64,000 nt of DNA from JAZKGA01 sp040386235 (GTDB taxonomy: Bacteria; Pseudomonadota; Alphaproteobacteria; Micavibrionales; Micavibrionaceae): contig JAZKGA010000001.1 in NCBI GenBank assembly GCA_040386235.1, forward strand, positions 682,001 through 746,000, in the 5' to 3' direction. A program made the position numbers and the translations under genes. Shown in pieces: positions 1 to 9,423 of the stretch. Under the pieces are notes generated by a model, which was given only the letters and a program-made list of their open reading frames with translations, was not told where the DNA came from and did not search any database. Position 1 is the stretch's first letter, and the number at the start of each line of letters is the position of its first letter.

Positions 1-1
1 T

Positions 2-1531
2 GTCGGGGAAGAAGCCCTGAAACATCTGGACGAAGCCGGTATTGTTCACATTGGTGCCGAAGTTGGCCCAGGCGACATTCTGGTCGGTAAGGTCACGCCA
101 AAAGGCGAAAGCCCGATGACGCCAGAAGAAAAACTGCTGCGCGCTATTTTTGGTGAAAAAGCGGCGGATGTAAAAGACTCGTCACTGCGCCTGCCACCAG
201 GCACGCAAGGCACAGTCGTCGAAGTCCGCGTGTTTAACCGCCGTGGTGTGGACAAAGATGCCCGCGCCCTGCAAATCGAACGCTCAGACATCGAACGCAT
301 GGCGAAAGACCGTGACGATGAACGCCGGATTATCGAAGAAGGCTATTACAGCCGTCTGCAGGAACTGCTGACAGGTCAGAAAACCGCATCCGCTCCAAAA
401 GGCGGCACGATGAAGAAGGGCGACGCTATTAACGCGGCTGCACTGAAATCATTCGAAAAACGCGGTTTGTGGCGTCAAATCACCGTTGAAGATGACGCGG
501 TGATGAGTGAGATCGAAGCAGTTGGTAATACGTTTGACGAGGCTGTCGATAACCTGAAATCACGTTTTGAATCGAAGGTTGAGAAACTGCAACGCGGTGA
601 CGAACTGCCTCCTGGCGTTATGAAGATGGTTAAAGTCTTTATCGCTATCAAGCGCAAGATCCAGCCGGGTGATAAAATGGCCGGACGTCACGGGAATAAA
701 GGGGTTGTCTCTCGTATTCTCGCGGCTGAAGATATGCCTTATTTGGAAGACGGTACGCCGGTTGACGTCGTGCTGAACCCACTGGGCGTTCCATCACGGA
801 TGAACGTTGGCCAGATCCTGGAAACCCATTTGGGTTGGGCTTCGGCCAGCCTGGGCCGCCAGATCGGTGAAATGATTGATGCGTTTAATAACCGCAAAGC
901 CCCGTCACAATCCGAATTGACGACCCTGAAAGGTCGTTTGAAGGATGTGTATGGCGACCGCGAATATGACGCAAAAGTTGCGAAACTGAACGATGATCAG
1001 CTGCTGGAAATGGCCAACAACTTACGTGGCGGTGTGCCAATGGCCACCCCTGTGTTTGATGGCGCGGAAGAAAGCGATATTACGGAACTGCTTGGCAAAG
1101 CCGGCCTGTCTTCGACAGGTCAGGTGACGCTGATCGATGGCCGGACGGGTGAGAAATTCCACCGCCCCGTGACCGTTGGTTACAAGTACATTCTGAAACT
1201 AAATCACCTGGTTGATGATAAGATCCACGCGCGATCCATCGGTCCATACTCTCTGGTCACACAACAGCCTCTGGGCGGTAAAGCTCAGTTCGGCGGCCAG
1301 CGTTTCGGTGAGATGGAAGTGTGGGCCCTGCAGGCTTACGGTGCTGCCTATACGCTGCAAGAGTTGCTGACCATCAAGTCGGATGACGTTGCAGGACGGG
1401 CGAAGGTGTATGAAGCGATTGTTCGCGGCGAAGATGCCTTTGAAATCGGTATCCCTGAATCATTCAACGTTTTGACCAAGGAATTGAAAGCCTTGGGCCT
1501 GAACGTCGAAATGAAACAGAACAACGATTAA
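2..1531 (+). CDS. rpoB: RNA polymerase beta subunit, C-terminal part (partial)
   Basis: This is the last 509 codons of the beta subunit of DNA-directed RNA polymerase; the gene enters from outside the window in frame 2. The visible part includes the conserved Lys-rich stretch around 660-710 (KRKIQPGDKMAGRHGNKGVVSR), which lines the active centre and contacts the nascent RNA. It also includes the C-terminal clamp-anchor region ending in YGAAYTLQELLTIKSDD (about 1327-1385), which packs against beta prime. rpoC follows after 38 bases with its own ribosome-binding site (AAGGAAAG), the usual rpoBC arrangement. No frameshift is seen. Family and function are certain; only the 5' end is missing. Confidence 0.98.
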   Translation, partial: VGEEALKHLDEAGIVHIGAEVGPGDILVGKVTPKGESPMTPEEKLLRAIFGEKAADVKDSSLRLPPGTQGTVVEVRVFNRRGVDKDARALQIERSDIERMAKDRDDERRIIEEGYYSRLQELLTGQKTASAPKGGTMKKGDAINAAALKSFEKRGLWRQITVEDDAVMSEIEAVGNTFDEAVDNLKSRFESKVEKLQRGDELPPGVMKMVKVFIAIKRKIQPGDKMAGRHGNKGVVSRILAAEDMPYLEDGTPVDVVLNPLGVPSRMNVGQILETHLGWASASLGRQIGEMIDAFNNRKAPSQSELTTLKGRLKDVYGDREYDAKVAKLNDDQLLEMANNLRGGVPMATPVFDGAEESDITELLGKAGLSSTGQVTLIDGRTGEKFHRPVTVGYKYILKLNHLVDDKIHARSIGPYSLVTQQPLGGKAQFGGQRFGEMEVWALQAYGAAYTLQELLTIKSDDVAGRAKVYEAIVRGEDAFEIGIPESFNVLTKELKALGLNVEMKQNND

Positions 1532-1569
1532 TCACCTACGAATATAGACGTTAAGGAAAGGCAAGCGCC

Positions 1570-4500
1570 ATGAATGAACTGATGAACCTTTTTGGTCAAC
1601 CAACTGGCCCACAAAGCTTTGATGCGATCAAAATCTCGATCGCCTCGCCTGAACAGATCCGTAGCTGGTCGTTCGGTGAAGTGAAGAAACCAGAAACCAT
1701 CAACTACCGGACTTTCAAGCCGGAACGTGACGGTCTGTTCTGTGCCCGCATCTTTGGTCCGATCAAGGATTACGAATGCTTGTGCGGTAAATACAAACGC
1801 ATGAAGTACAAAGGTATTATCTGCGAAAAATGTGGCGTTGAAGTGACATTGACCAAAGTCCGTCGTGAACGGATGGGTCACATTGAACTGGCGGCACCTG
1901 TTGCACATATCTGGTTCTTGAAATCCCTGCCAAGCCGCATCGGTTTGATGATGGATATGACGCTGAAGGACCTGGAACGCGTTCTGTACTTTGAAAACTA
2001 TATCGTGCTGGATGCCGGGATGACCGCGCTGAAGCCTTATAGCCTGCTGTCGGAAGAAGAATACTACACCGCGCAGGATGAGTACGGCGAAGACAATTTC
2101 CGCGCCGGTATCGGTGCCGAAGCCTTGAAAGAAATGCTGGCCAATATCGATCTGCATGGCCAAAAAGCCCAAGTGGAAGCCGAACTGGCCGATAACGCAT
2201 CGGAAGCCAAGCGCAAGAAACTGGTAAAACGCCTGAAGCTGCTGGACAGCTTTATCGACTCTGGCACCCGTCCTGAATGGATGGTCCTGGATGTCGTGCC
2301 GGTTCTGCCACCGGAACTGCGTCCGTTGGTGCCATTGGATGGCGGTCGTTTTGCAACGTCCGACCTGAACGATTTGTACCGCCGGGTGATCAACCGGAAC
2401 AACCGCTTGAAACGCCTGATTGAACTGCGTGCGCCGGACATTATCGTCCGTAACGAAAAACGTATGTTGCAGGAATCTGTTGATGCCCTGTTTGACAACG
2501 GCCGTCGTGGCCGCGTGATCACCGGCGCGAACAAGCGCCCGTTGAAATCATTGTCCGACATGCTGAAAGGGAAACAAGGTCGTTTCCGTCAGAACTTGCT
2601 GGGTAAACGCGTTGACTACTCTGGCCGTTCGGTCATCGTGGTTGGCCCGGAACTAAAGCTGCACCAATGTGGTCTGCCAAAGAAAATGGCGCTGGAACTG
2701 TTTAAGCCGTTCATTTATCACAAGCTGGAACTGTACGGCATGGCCGCAACAGTTAAAGCCGCGAAGAAAATGGTTGAGCGTGAGCGTCCGGAAGTCTGGG
2801 ATATCCTGGAAGAGGTTATCCGCGAACACCCGGTGCTGCTGAACCGCGCACCAACACTGCACCGTCTGGGCATCCAGGCGTTTGAACCGGTCTTGATTGA
2901 AGGGAAAGCGATCCAGCTGCACCCATTGGTCTGTACTGCGTTTAACGCTGACTTTGACGGTGACCAGATGGCTGTTCACGTGCCGTTGTCGATTGAGGCG
3001 CAGCTGGAAAGCCGCGTTTTGATGATGTCCACAAACAACATCCTGTCGCCTGCAAACGGCAAGCCGATTATCGTGCCATCGCAGGATATCGTGCTGGGTC
3101 TTTACTATCTGTCCGTCCAACGGGATGGCGAGCCTGGTGAAGGCATGATCTTCCGCGATGTCGGTGAGATTATGCACGCGCTGGAGCAAAAGGTTGTAAC
3201 CCTGCATGCCCGCATCAAATGCCGGTACCACACCGTGAATGCGGCTGGCGAACCTATCACCCAAGTGGTTGAAGCAACGCCTGGTCGGATTTTGATGTCC
3301 GAATTGCTGCCGCGTCATCCGAATGTGTCATTTAACCTGTTGAACCAGGTTCTGACGAAAAAGGATGTCTCAAACCTGATCGATACGGTTTACCGGTATT
3401 GCGGTCAGAAAGAGACAGTCATTTTCGCTGACCGGATGATGAAGCTGGGCTTTAAATACGCGTGTATCGCTGGTATTTCCTTCGGTAAGGATGACATGGT
3501 TATCCCTGGCGAGAAGGTCAAACTGGTTGCCGAAGCTGAGACCAAGGTCAAGGAATTCGAACAGCAATACCAAGATGGTCTGATCACCAAGGGTGAGAAG
3601 TACAACAAGGTTGTCGATATCTGGTCGAAATGTACAGACGACGTGGCGGAAGCCATGATGAAAGGCATTTCGAACGTCACAACCGGTCGTATGAACGCCG
3701 TTTACATGATGGCCCATTCCGGCGCGCGGGGGTCTGCTGCACAGATCCGTCAGCTGGCTGGTATGCGTGGTTTGATGGCCAAGCCATCAGGCGAAATCAT
3801 TGAAACGCCGATTATCTCAAACTTCAAAGAAGGCCTTTCGGTTCTGGAATACTTTAACTCCACCCACGGTGCCCGTAAGGGTCTGGCGGATACGGCGTTG
3901 AAAACCGCGAACTCAGGGTACCTGACGCGTCGTCTGGTTGACGTCTCTCAAGACGTCGTGGTCATCGAAAATGATTGCGAAACAACTGAAGGCGTGACGG
4001 TACGGGCTGTGATGAACGGGGCGGATACTGTTGTATCGCTGTCTGAACGTCTGCTGGGCCGTACGACCTTGAATGATGTGGTGAACCCGCTGTCTGGTGA
4101 CGTGATTGTTGCCGCCAGCACGGTGATCGACGAAGTTATGGCCGAAGCCATTGAAACCGGTGGCGTTGATACGGTTCTGGTCCGTTCGGTCCTGACCTGT
4201 AAAACAAAAGGCGGTATCTGCGGTAAGTGCTATGGTCGTGACCTGGCCCGCGGGACTGAGGTTAACCTTGGTGAAGCCGTCGGTGTTATGGCTGCTCAGT
4301 CAATCGGTGAGCCTGGTACCCAGCTGACGATGCGGACGTTCCACATTGGTGGGGCTGCGCAACGTGGTGCTGATAAATCGGCGATCGAAGCGACAATTGA
4401 GGCAACGGTTGAAATCCGCCATCAAAACGTCGTCAAGAACTCAGAAAAGGTCATGATTGTCATGGGCCGGAATACTGAGATCGTGTTGAAAGATGCCAAA

Positions 4501-5763
4501 GGCGCGGAAAAAGCCGTGCATCGCCTGCCATACGGCGCGCGTTTGCTGGTCGAAGATAAGGTAAAGGTTCAACCGGGCACGAAACTGGCCGATTGGGATC
4601 CGTACACCATTCCGATTATCACGGAAAAGGATGGGGTTGCCCATTACTTTGACCTGGTGGAAGGGGTCTCGATTTCCGAGAAAATGGATGATGCGACAGG
4701 TATCAGCAGCAAGGTTGTTATTGACTGGCGTTCGCAGCCTAAAGGCGGCGATCTGAAGCCTCGTATTGCCCTGTTGGACAAGAAGGGTGAGGTTATCAGC
4801 CTGCCATCTGGTCTGCCGGCCAATTACTACATGTCAACCGACGCTATTTTGTCCATTGAAAATGGGCAAGAGGTGAAGGCGGGTGATATTGTTGCACGTA
4901 TCCCACGCGAAACGTCGAAAACTCGTGACATTACCGGGGGTCTGCCCCGCGTTGCGGAACTGTTCGAAGCGCGTCGTCCGAAGGATGCTGCGATCATCAC
5001 TGACATTGATGGCCAGGTTGAGTTTGGTAAGGATTACAAATCCAAACGCCGCCTGATCGTTAAACCGGCTGATAAGAATGAAGAGCCGCGCGAGTTCCTG
5101 ATCCCGAAAGGCCGCCACTTGGCGGTTGCCGAAGGCGACTTTGTCCGTAAGGGTGATGCGCTTCTGGATGGGGCGATGGTACCGCACGATATTCTGGATG
5201 TGATGGGGGTTGAGGCGTTGGCTGAATACCTGATCAACGAGATCCAAGACGTTTATCGCCTGCAAGGGGTGAAAATCAACGATAAGCACATTGAGGTGAT
5301 TGCACGCCAGATGATGCAGAAAGTTGAAATTCAATCCGCTGGTGACACGACCTTCCTGATTGGGGAGCAAGTGGATCGTGAAGAATTCCTGGCCGTAAAC
5401 CAGAAATTCATCGACGACGGCAAACGTCCCGCAGAAGCCAAGCCAATCCTGCAAGGGATTACCAAGGCCTCGTTGCAGACACGCTCGTTTATCTCAGCCG
5501 CGTCGTTCCAAGAAACAACCCGCGTGCTGACCGAAGCGGCCACACAGGGCAAGATGGATACGTTGAACGGTCTGAAAGAGAACGTCATCGTCGGTCGTCT
5601 GATCCCTGCTGGGACCGGTGCCTATGTCAATCAGATCAAGCGTCTGGCCGCTGGCCGTGACAAGCTGACCCTGGCTGAGCAACAGCAGGCGGAGGCTTTG
5701 GCTGCGGAAAGTGCGGCATCTGTGGAAACAGTGGAAAGCCCAGACAGTCAAAACGCTGCCTAA
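1570..5763 (+). CDS. rpoC: RNA polymerase beta prime subunit
   Basis: Full-length beta prime (1397 residues), the catalytic subunit of RNA polymerase. The N-terminal zinc ribbon shows its first CxC at residues 70 and 72. The absolutely conserved metal-binding loop NADFDGDQM lies at residues 459-467, and its three aspartates hold the catalytic magnesium. The trigger-loop and bridge-helix region with GEPGTQLTMRTFHIGG is also intact. The last ~30 residues are Gln/Ala/Glu-rich and poorly conserved. The ATG at 1570 is preceded by AAGGAAAG. A strong terminator lies 22 bases after the stop, so rpoC is the last gene of its transcript. Confidence 0.99.
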   Translation: MNELMNLFGQPTGPQSFDAIKISIASPEQIRSWSFGEVKKPETINYRTFKPERDGLFCARIFGPIKDYECLCGKYKRMKYKGIICEKCGVEVTLTKVRRERMGHIELAAPVAHIWFLKSLPSRIGLMMDMTLKDLERVLYFENYIVLDAGMTALKPYSLLSEEEYYTAQDEYGEDNFRAGIGAEALKEMLANIDLHGQKAQVEAELADNASEAKRKKLVKRLKLLDSFIDSGTRPEWMVLDVVPVLPPELRPLVPLDGGRFATSDLNDLYRRVINRNNRLKRLIELRAPDIIVRNEKRMLQESVDALFDNGRRGRVITGANKRPLKSLSDMLKGKQGRFRQNLLGKRVDYSGRSVIVVGPELKLHQCGLPKKMALELFKPFIYHKLELYGMAATVKAAKKMVERERPEVWDILEEVIREHPVLLNRAPTLHRLGIQAFEPVLIEGKAIQLHPLVCTAFNADFDGDQMAVHVPLSIEAQLESRVLMMSTNNILSPANGKPIIVPSQDIVLGLYYLSVQRDGEPGEGMIFRDVGEIMHALEQKVVTLHARIKCRYHTVNAAGEPITQVVEATPGRILMSELLPRHPNVSFNLLNQVLTKKDVSNLIDTVYRYCGQKETVIFADRMMKLGFKYACIAGISFGKDDMVIPGEKVKLVAEAETKVKEFEQQYQDGLITKGEKYNKVVDIWSKCTDDVAEAMMKGISNVTTGRMNAVYMMAHSGARGSAAQIRQLAGMRGLMAKPSGEIIETPIISNFKEGLSVLEYFNSTHGARKGLADTALKTANSGYLTRRLVDVSQDVVVIENDCETTEGVTVRAVMNGADTVVSLSERLLGRTTLNDVVNPLSGDVIVAASTVIDEVMAEAIETGGVDTVLVRSVLTCKTKGGICGKCYGRDLARGTEVNLGEAVGVMAAQSIGEPGTQLTMRTFHIGGAAQRGADKSAIEATIEATVEIRHQNVVKNSEKVMIVMGRNTEIVLKDAKGAEKAVHRLPYGARLLVEDKVKVQPGTKLADWDPYTIPIITEKDGVAHYFDLVEGVSISEKMDDATGISSKVVIDWRSQPKGGDLKPRIALLDKKGEVISLPSGLPANYYMSTDAILSIENGQEVKAGDIVARIPRETSKTRDITGGLPRVAELFEARRPKDAAIITDIDGQVEFGKDYKSKRRLIVKPADKNEEPREFLIPKGRHLAVAEGDFVRKGDALLDGAMVPHDILDVMGVEALAEYLINEIQDVYRLQGVKINDKHIEVIARQMMQKVEIQSAGDTTFLIGEQVDREEFLAVNQKFIDDGKRPAEAKPILQGITKASLQTRSFISAASFQETTRVLTEAATQGKMDTLNGLKENVIVGRLIPAGTGAYVNQIKRLAAGRDKLTLAEQQQAEALAAESAASVETVESPDSQNAA

Positions 5764-5784
5764 GCAATCGGCAAAAACTGATTC

Positions 5785-5813
5785 AAAACGGCCCCGCTTT
5801 GGGGCCGTTTTTT
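5785..5813 (+). terminator. Rho-independent terminator after rpoC
   Basis: A perfect GC-rich hairpin (arm AAAACGGCCCC, loop GCTTT, arm GGGGCCGTTTT) runs directly into a T-run. It starts 22 bases after the rpoC stop codon. Confidence 0.93.
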
Positions 5814-5918
5814 GTGTCTTTTTTTCTGGCCATATTTCAGTTAAAGGATATCTGGAAATGAATGTAGTATCCAATATATCATCTTATCCGTTTTGCCAAA
5901 AGTATAGAAAGCCGTTAA

Positions 5919-6455
5919 ATGCTCTCGAATTTTAGAGAAGTTAAGTTGTCAGCAAATAAAAAACGGGCATCCTATCCAGGTGCCGTGAGTGATTTTCTGT
6001 ATTCTGGCACCCAAGAAAAAGTGCGCTCGCAATTTATGACGGTGACCAATCCACCTGCCTGGCAACCGCATTATGATCTGATCGCACGCTTTCATGCGAA
6101 TATAGGGAACGATGCGGCCATCGAAATGGACTATCTATACCTTCATCAAGGCAATCAAATGGCCGCACGCGGCATGGTTTTTGCGTCAGGTGATGTAACA
6201 GCCGATGTCCGGGAAAAGCGGGTTCAGTTTCGCCTAGGTCTACAAAACAATACGCGGGGCCCTATTGCTTTCCGGGATATTCTAAGGGTCGATGCGTTTG
6301 ATGTTTTTAGTGGTGCGCCAGTCAAAGATGCATGCCTGCAAACGATTGCAGAGAGCGTGAACGTGTTTCTAGATCTGCATCGTCTTCTTTTAAACCGGTC
6401 GTATCAGACCCTGCGACAAGAAACGGCCGGGACTACCTCGCCTGTGGCTCCTTAA
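5919..6455 (+). CDS. Hypothetical protein, 178 residues
   Basis: An uninterrupted reading frame with coding-like base use between the rpoC terminator and the convergent transporter gene. I do not recognise the family. The protein looks soluble and cytoplasmic: no signal peptide and no membrane segment. The middle (residues 48-110) alternates charged and hydrophobic residues as in a beta-sheet domain, and the C-terminal part (140-165) looks helical. The ATG at 5919 has only a weak ribosome-binding site. An in-frame TTG at 5946, preceded by AGAGAAG, is a plausible alternative start that removes nine residues. It stops 5 bases before the end of the reverse-strand gene. A PilZ-like fold would fit the size but no PilZ motif is visible. 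Confidence 0.6.
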   Translation: MLSNFREVKLSANKKRASYPGAVSDFLYSGTQEKVRSQFMTVTNPPAWQPHYDLIARFHANIGNDAAIEMDYLYLHQGNQMAARGMVFASGDVTADVREKRVQFRLGLQNNTRGPIAFRDILRVDAFDVFSGAPVKDACLQTIAESVNVFLDLHRLLLNRSYQTLRQETAGTTSPVAP

Positions 6456-6460
6456 TCTGT

Positions 6461-8164
6461 TTAAAACCCCTTGCTTAAACTAAAAAACACGCGGGTGTCC
6501 TTGTCATCATGGGCACTGACCCGCCGTGTTAAAGGCGTGGCGACCGTCACATCGGCCAGGGTGTTCATCGGCAGGTTCAACCGCACCCCGCCACCCACTG
6601 ACGCCAAAGATTCACGCTTTAAACTGTCATCCGTCGGATCGGTGTTCCAGATGCGGCCCACATCGTAAAAACTGTACACTTCATAGGATGGAAGCAGAGG
6701 CGATTGCGTCGTTTCCTGCCACTGCACCTCAATTTTACCCATCACACCTGTATCACCCGTCACTTCTGACGGGTCATAACCGCGGCCATACCCGTTGCCG
6801 AAACCGCCCAGGCCGATCTCCTCAGACGACAATAGCGCATCTTCGCTGAACTGGCCACGTATGGCACCGACCATGCGCAGGCGCGATGTCAGGTATTGCT
6901 GCCGTTGCAGTTCCGCTGTCCATTTTTCTGCCTGAGGGTTCCCCTCGATGCGTGTCAGGAACGGATCGCCTTTCTGGCTGGCACCGTCAAGGTCCAGGCC
7001 CTTGCTGTATTCCACCTGCAAACTGGTCCACCCGCCACCCAGCCAGGAATCCCCCAGGCCCGCTTCTGCGCCCAAACGCAACATGCGCAACGCGTCATGA
7101 CGGTAATCACCTATATTGTTTTCCGTTTCGACATCGTGATGTTCAATCGTGCCCCAACCGGACAGGGTAAAATTCCGGCGCAGGATAAAGGGCTGCCGCA
7201 GGCTGACTTGCGTGTTCAACGCCGAGCCCTTGATATCGAAAGGTCGCAGGGTATAGCCGGGCTGAGTCAGCGCATAACTGAAATGGCTTTCAATCATCGT
7301 GCCCCACGGGCCAATGGGTTCGGCATAGGCCAGGCTGGCAAACGTCATTTCCGGCGTTGAGAGGTCATCCGGTGCGGCACCCATTTGCAAGGTGATGCGT
7401 TCATTGTCACCAAACAAGCTGTTCGTCACCAGGGCGGCGCTGGTCTGAAAAGGCCCTAAGAATCGACTGCCGTAATTGTCGAACGCCATCTGTCCTTGCC
7501 AGTTCACACGTTGCAGCGTGATAAACAGATTTGCCGCCGCAAACGCATCCGCCGACGGCATCACCAGAGTTTCTGCAACAATGCCGGGCAGGGCGTGGAT
7601 AAGATGCAGGGCATGTTCCATATCCTGAATGCGTAAAGGCCGGCTGGTGGTCAATGATTTTGCATAGGCGTATGCCTGTTGCCGCGCATTGGTGTCCAGG
7701 CCGGTCACGCGGACCTCGCGAATGTATCCTTCAACGGCTTGGAAGGTCACCAGGCCACCTGCAATGTCCTGATCGGGGATAATGACCTGTGACAGGATAT
7801 AACCGTCCTGGCGATAGCGTACGGTCATGGCAGCTGCCATTGCATATAAGTCCGCCACCGAAATTTCACGGCCTATGTATGGTGTAACATAGCGGTTCAA
7901 TACCGCAGGCTTATAGGCCGTAACGCCCTGAAGGCGGACGTCTTGCAAGACGAATCGCAAAGTCTCCGCCCCGGCCGGAGCTGTCGCGATGCCTGGACTG
8001 TTCAATACGGCACCACTTGGGGCAGTATTGAGAGTGCCGCCGCGGTCAGGATGAATGCGCAGTTGTTGTGATGCGCGGTCCGGATCAATATTCGGGGTTT
8101 GCGCCATGCAGGGCAGGCTGACCGCACAGGCCAAAAAGCAAGCAAAAATCAGGGGCGCGCGCAT
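6461..8164 (-). CDS. TpsB/ShlB-FhaC family outer-membrane transporter
   Basis: A 567-residue secreted beta-barrel protein of the two-partner secretion (TpsB, Omp85-superfamily) type. The chosen ATG at 8164 begins a clear signal peptide (MRAPLIFACFLACAVSLPCMAQ region). An in-frame upstream TTG would add seven residues before it and was rejected. A POTRA-type region at residues ~75-205 contains VRLQGVTAY, the RYRQDGYILSQVIIPDQDI segment and GYIREVRVTG. A long C-terminal beta-barrel follows with a GGFGNGYGRGYDP motif like the VRGY/F signature of the family, and the protein ends in Phe as outer-membrane proteins do. Such proteins export a large TpsA exoprotein or haemolysin; no TpsA gene is adjacent. 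Its position between rpoC and rpsL is unusual. Confidence 0.85.
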   Translation of the reverse strand: MRAPLIFACFLACAVSLPCMAQTPNIDPDRASQQLRIHPDRGGTLNTAPSGAVLNSPGIATAPAGAETLRFVLQDVRLQGVTAYKPAVLNRYVTPYIGREISVADLYAMAAAMTVRYRQDGYILSQVIIPDQDIAGGLVTFQAVEGYIREVRVTGLDTNARQQAYAYAKSLTTSRPLRIQDMEHALHLIHALPGIVAETLVMPSADAFAAANLFITLQRVNWQGQMAFDNYGSRFLGPFQTSAALVTNSLFGDNERITLQMGAAPDDLSTPEMTFASLAYAEPIGPWGTMIESHFSYALTQPGYTLRPFDIKGSALNTQVSLRQPFILRRNFTLSGWGTIEHHDVETENNIGDYRHDALRMLRLGAEAGLGDSWLGGGWTSLQVEYSKGLDLDGASQKGDPFLTRIEGNPQAEKWTAELQRQQYLTSRLRMVGAIRGQFSEDALLSSEEIGLGGFGNGYGRGYDPSEVTGDTGVMGKIEVQWQETTQSPLLPSYEVYSFYDVGRIWNTDPTDDSLKRESLASVGGGVRLNLPMNTLADVTVATPLTRRVSAHDDKDTRVFFSLSKGF

Positions 8165-8243
8165 GGCGTCACCATAGGGCCTCAAGCTAAGATAATCAAT
8201 ATGTTCAGTTTTTCAGAAAGTCACGGAAATCATTAATAATATC

Positions 8244-8271
8244 TTGACTGAATGCGGAACTTTATTATACA
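8244..8271 (+). promoter_or_regulatory. Putative promoter of the str/S10 operon
   Basis: TTGACT (8244-8249) and TATACA (8266-8271) are separated by 16 bases, close to the housekeeping sigma consensus. They lie upstream of rpsL and imply an untranslated leader of about 185 bases (to 8463). In that leader I see no recognisable riboswitch. The same interval must hold the reverse-strand start signals of the TpsB gene. Confidence 0.6.
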
Positions 8272-8463
8272 GTCCGCGCCAACATGTTGAATGGCTGGCT
8301 GTAGGCTGATTGTTTCAGAAATCTAGACGCAGATCACAACACTTGAAGGCAACGATATATTAAATCGTTTGCGTTCGTGTCTTGTGGCTTGACTCCTCTG
8401 GAGAAACACGGTACGACGCCTCCATCTACAACTAGAATTATTGTAAGGAAGCAAGGGACACCG

Positions 8464-8847
8464 ATGCCCACAATACAGCAATTGATCCGTGAGCCGCGCG
8501 CTAAAGGCGGCAAAAAAGCGATGAAGGCCAAGAAAAACAAGGCCTTGAAGAGCAACCCGCAAGTGCGTGGTGTGTGTACACGTGTGTACACAACAACGCC
8601 TAAGAAGCCGAACTCGGCTTTGCGGAAAGTTGCGAAAGTTCGCTTGACGACAGGTTACGAAGTAATTTGTTACATTCCTGGGGTCGGCCACAACCTGCAA
8701 GAACACTCAGTTGTTCTGGTTCAAGGCGGTCGGGTCAAGGATTTGCCAGGGGTTCGTTATCGCGTTATCCGCGGTGCCCTGGATACGCAAGGGGTTAAAA
8801 ACCGTAAACAAGCACGTTCACGCTACGGCGCGAAACGTCCGAAGTAA
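8464..8847 (+). CDS. rpsL: 30S ribosomal protein S12
   Basis: S12 (127 residues) helps form the decoding centre of the small subunit. The start MPTIQQLIREP at 8464 matches the family N-terminus; an in-frame upstream GTG/ATG extension would add unrelated residues and was rejected. The TTTPKKPNSAL loop carries Lys48 (equivalent to E. coli Lys43). The GGRVKDLPGVRY loop carries Lys92 (E. coli Lys88) and the aspartate that is often methylthiolated. Both lysines are the streptomycin-sensitive form. The N-terminal arm is a few residues longer and more Lys-rich than usual. rpsG follows after 12 bases. Confidence 0.98.
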   Translation: MPTIQQLIREPRAKGGKKAMKAKKNKALKSNPQVRGVCTRVYTTTPKKPNSALRKVAKVRLTTGYEVICYIPGVGHNLQEHSVVLVQGGRVKDLPGVRYRVIRGALDTQGVKNRKQARSRYGAKRPK

Positions 8848-8859
8848 GGATAGAGAAAC

Positions 8860-9387
8860 ATGTCACGTCGTCATGCTGCTGAAAAGCGCGAAATTCTGCC
8901 AGATCCACGTTTCGCCGATCTGATTTTGTCAAAATTCATCAATTGTGTGATGGAAGAAGGCAAAAAATCTGTCGCGGAAACGATCGTTTATGGCGCTCTG
9001 GAAATCTTGGATGAAAAAGCCAAGGCTGTTCAGGTTGAAGAATCAGAAGATGGTTCGGATGCTGGGAAGCAGGGCGCTGGTTCACGGGGTTTGATGGTCT
9101 TTCACAAGGCGCTGAAGAAAATTCGCCCGCAGTTGGAAGTCCGTTCACGCCGCGTTGGTGGTGCGACATATCAGGTGCCAATGGAAGTTCGCCCTGAGCG
9201 GTCACAAGCCTTGGCGATCCGCTGGGTTATTGATTCGGCACGTAAGCGTAGTGAAAACACAATGCGTGAGCGTCTGGCCGGTGAATTGTTGGATGCTGCA
9301 AATGATCGCGGCAGTGCGCTGAAAAAGCGTGATGATACGCATAAAATGGCAGATGCAAACCGCGCGTTTGCACACTTCCGCTGGTAA
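8860..9387 (+). CDS. rpsG: 30S ribosomal protein S7 with an acidic insertion
   Basis: S7 nucleates assembly of the 30S head. The start SRRHAAEKREILPDPRF and the end NRAFAHFRW match the family. The protein has 175 residues against the usual ~156. By eye alignment to E. coli S7, the extra 19 residues sit between residues ~53 and 76, with EESEDGSDAGKQ in the middle, and the flanking sequence aligns without gaps. The insertion falls between the helix ending YGALEIL and the FHKALKKIRP helix. It stays in frame and the gene is otherwise normal, so this is a real extension of a loop and not a sequencing shift. Second gene of the str operon. Confidence 0.97.
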   Translation: MSRRHAAEKREILPDPRFADLILSKFINCVMEEGKKSVAETIVYGALEILDEKAKAVQVEESEDGSDAGKQGAGSRGLMVFHKALKKIRPQLEVRSRRVGGATYQVPMEVRPERSQALAIRWVIDSARKRSENTMRERLAGELLDAANDRGSALKKRDDTHKMADANRAFAHFRW

Positions 9388-9423
9388 AATTTGGTTTTGA
9401 ACACATATTGACGGGTTAAGAAA

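Noticed and set aside
1528..3318. Long open frames on the reverse strand of rpoC (up to ~220 codons)
   Set aside because: They are mirror frames of a highly conserved gene, with no family-like sequence and no ribosome-binding sites.
5711..5935. A short forward frame across the rpoC end and its terminator
   Set aside because: It runs through the rpoC 3' end in another frame and through the terminator hairpin; no coding signal.
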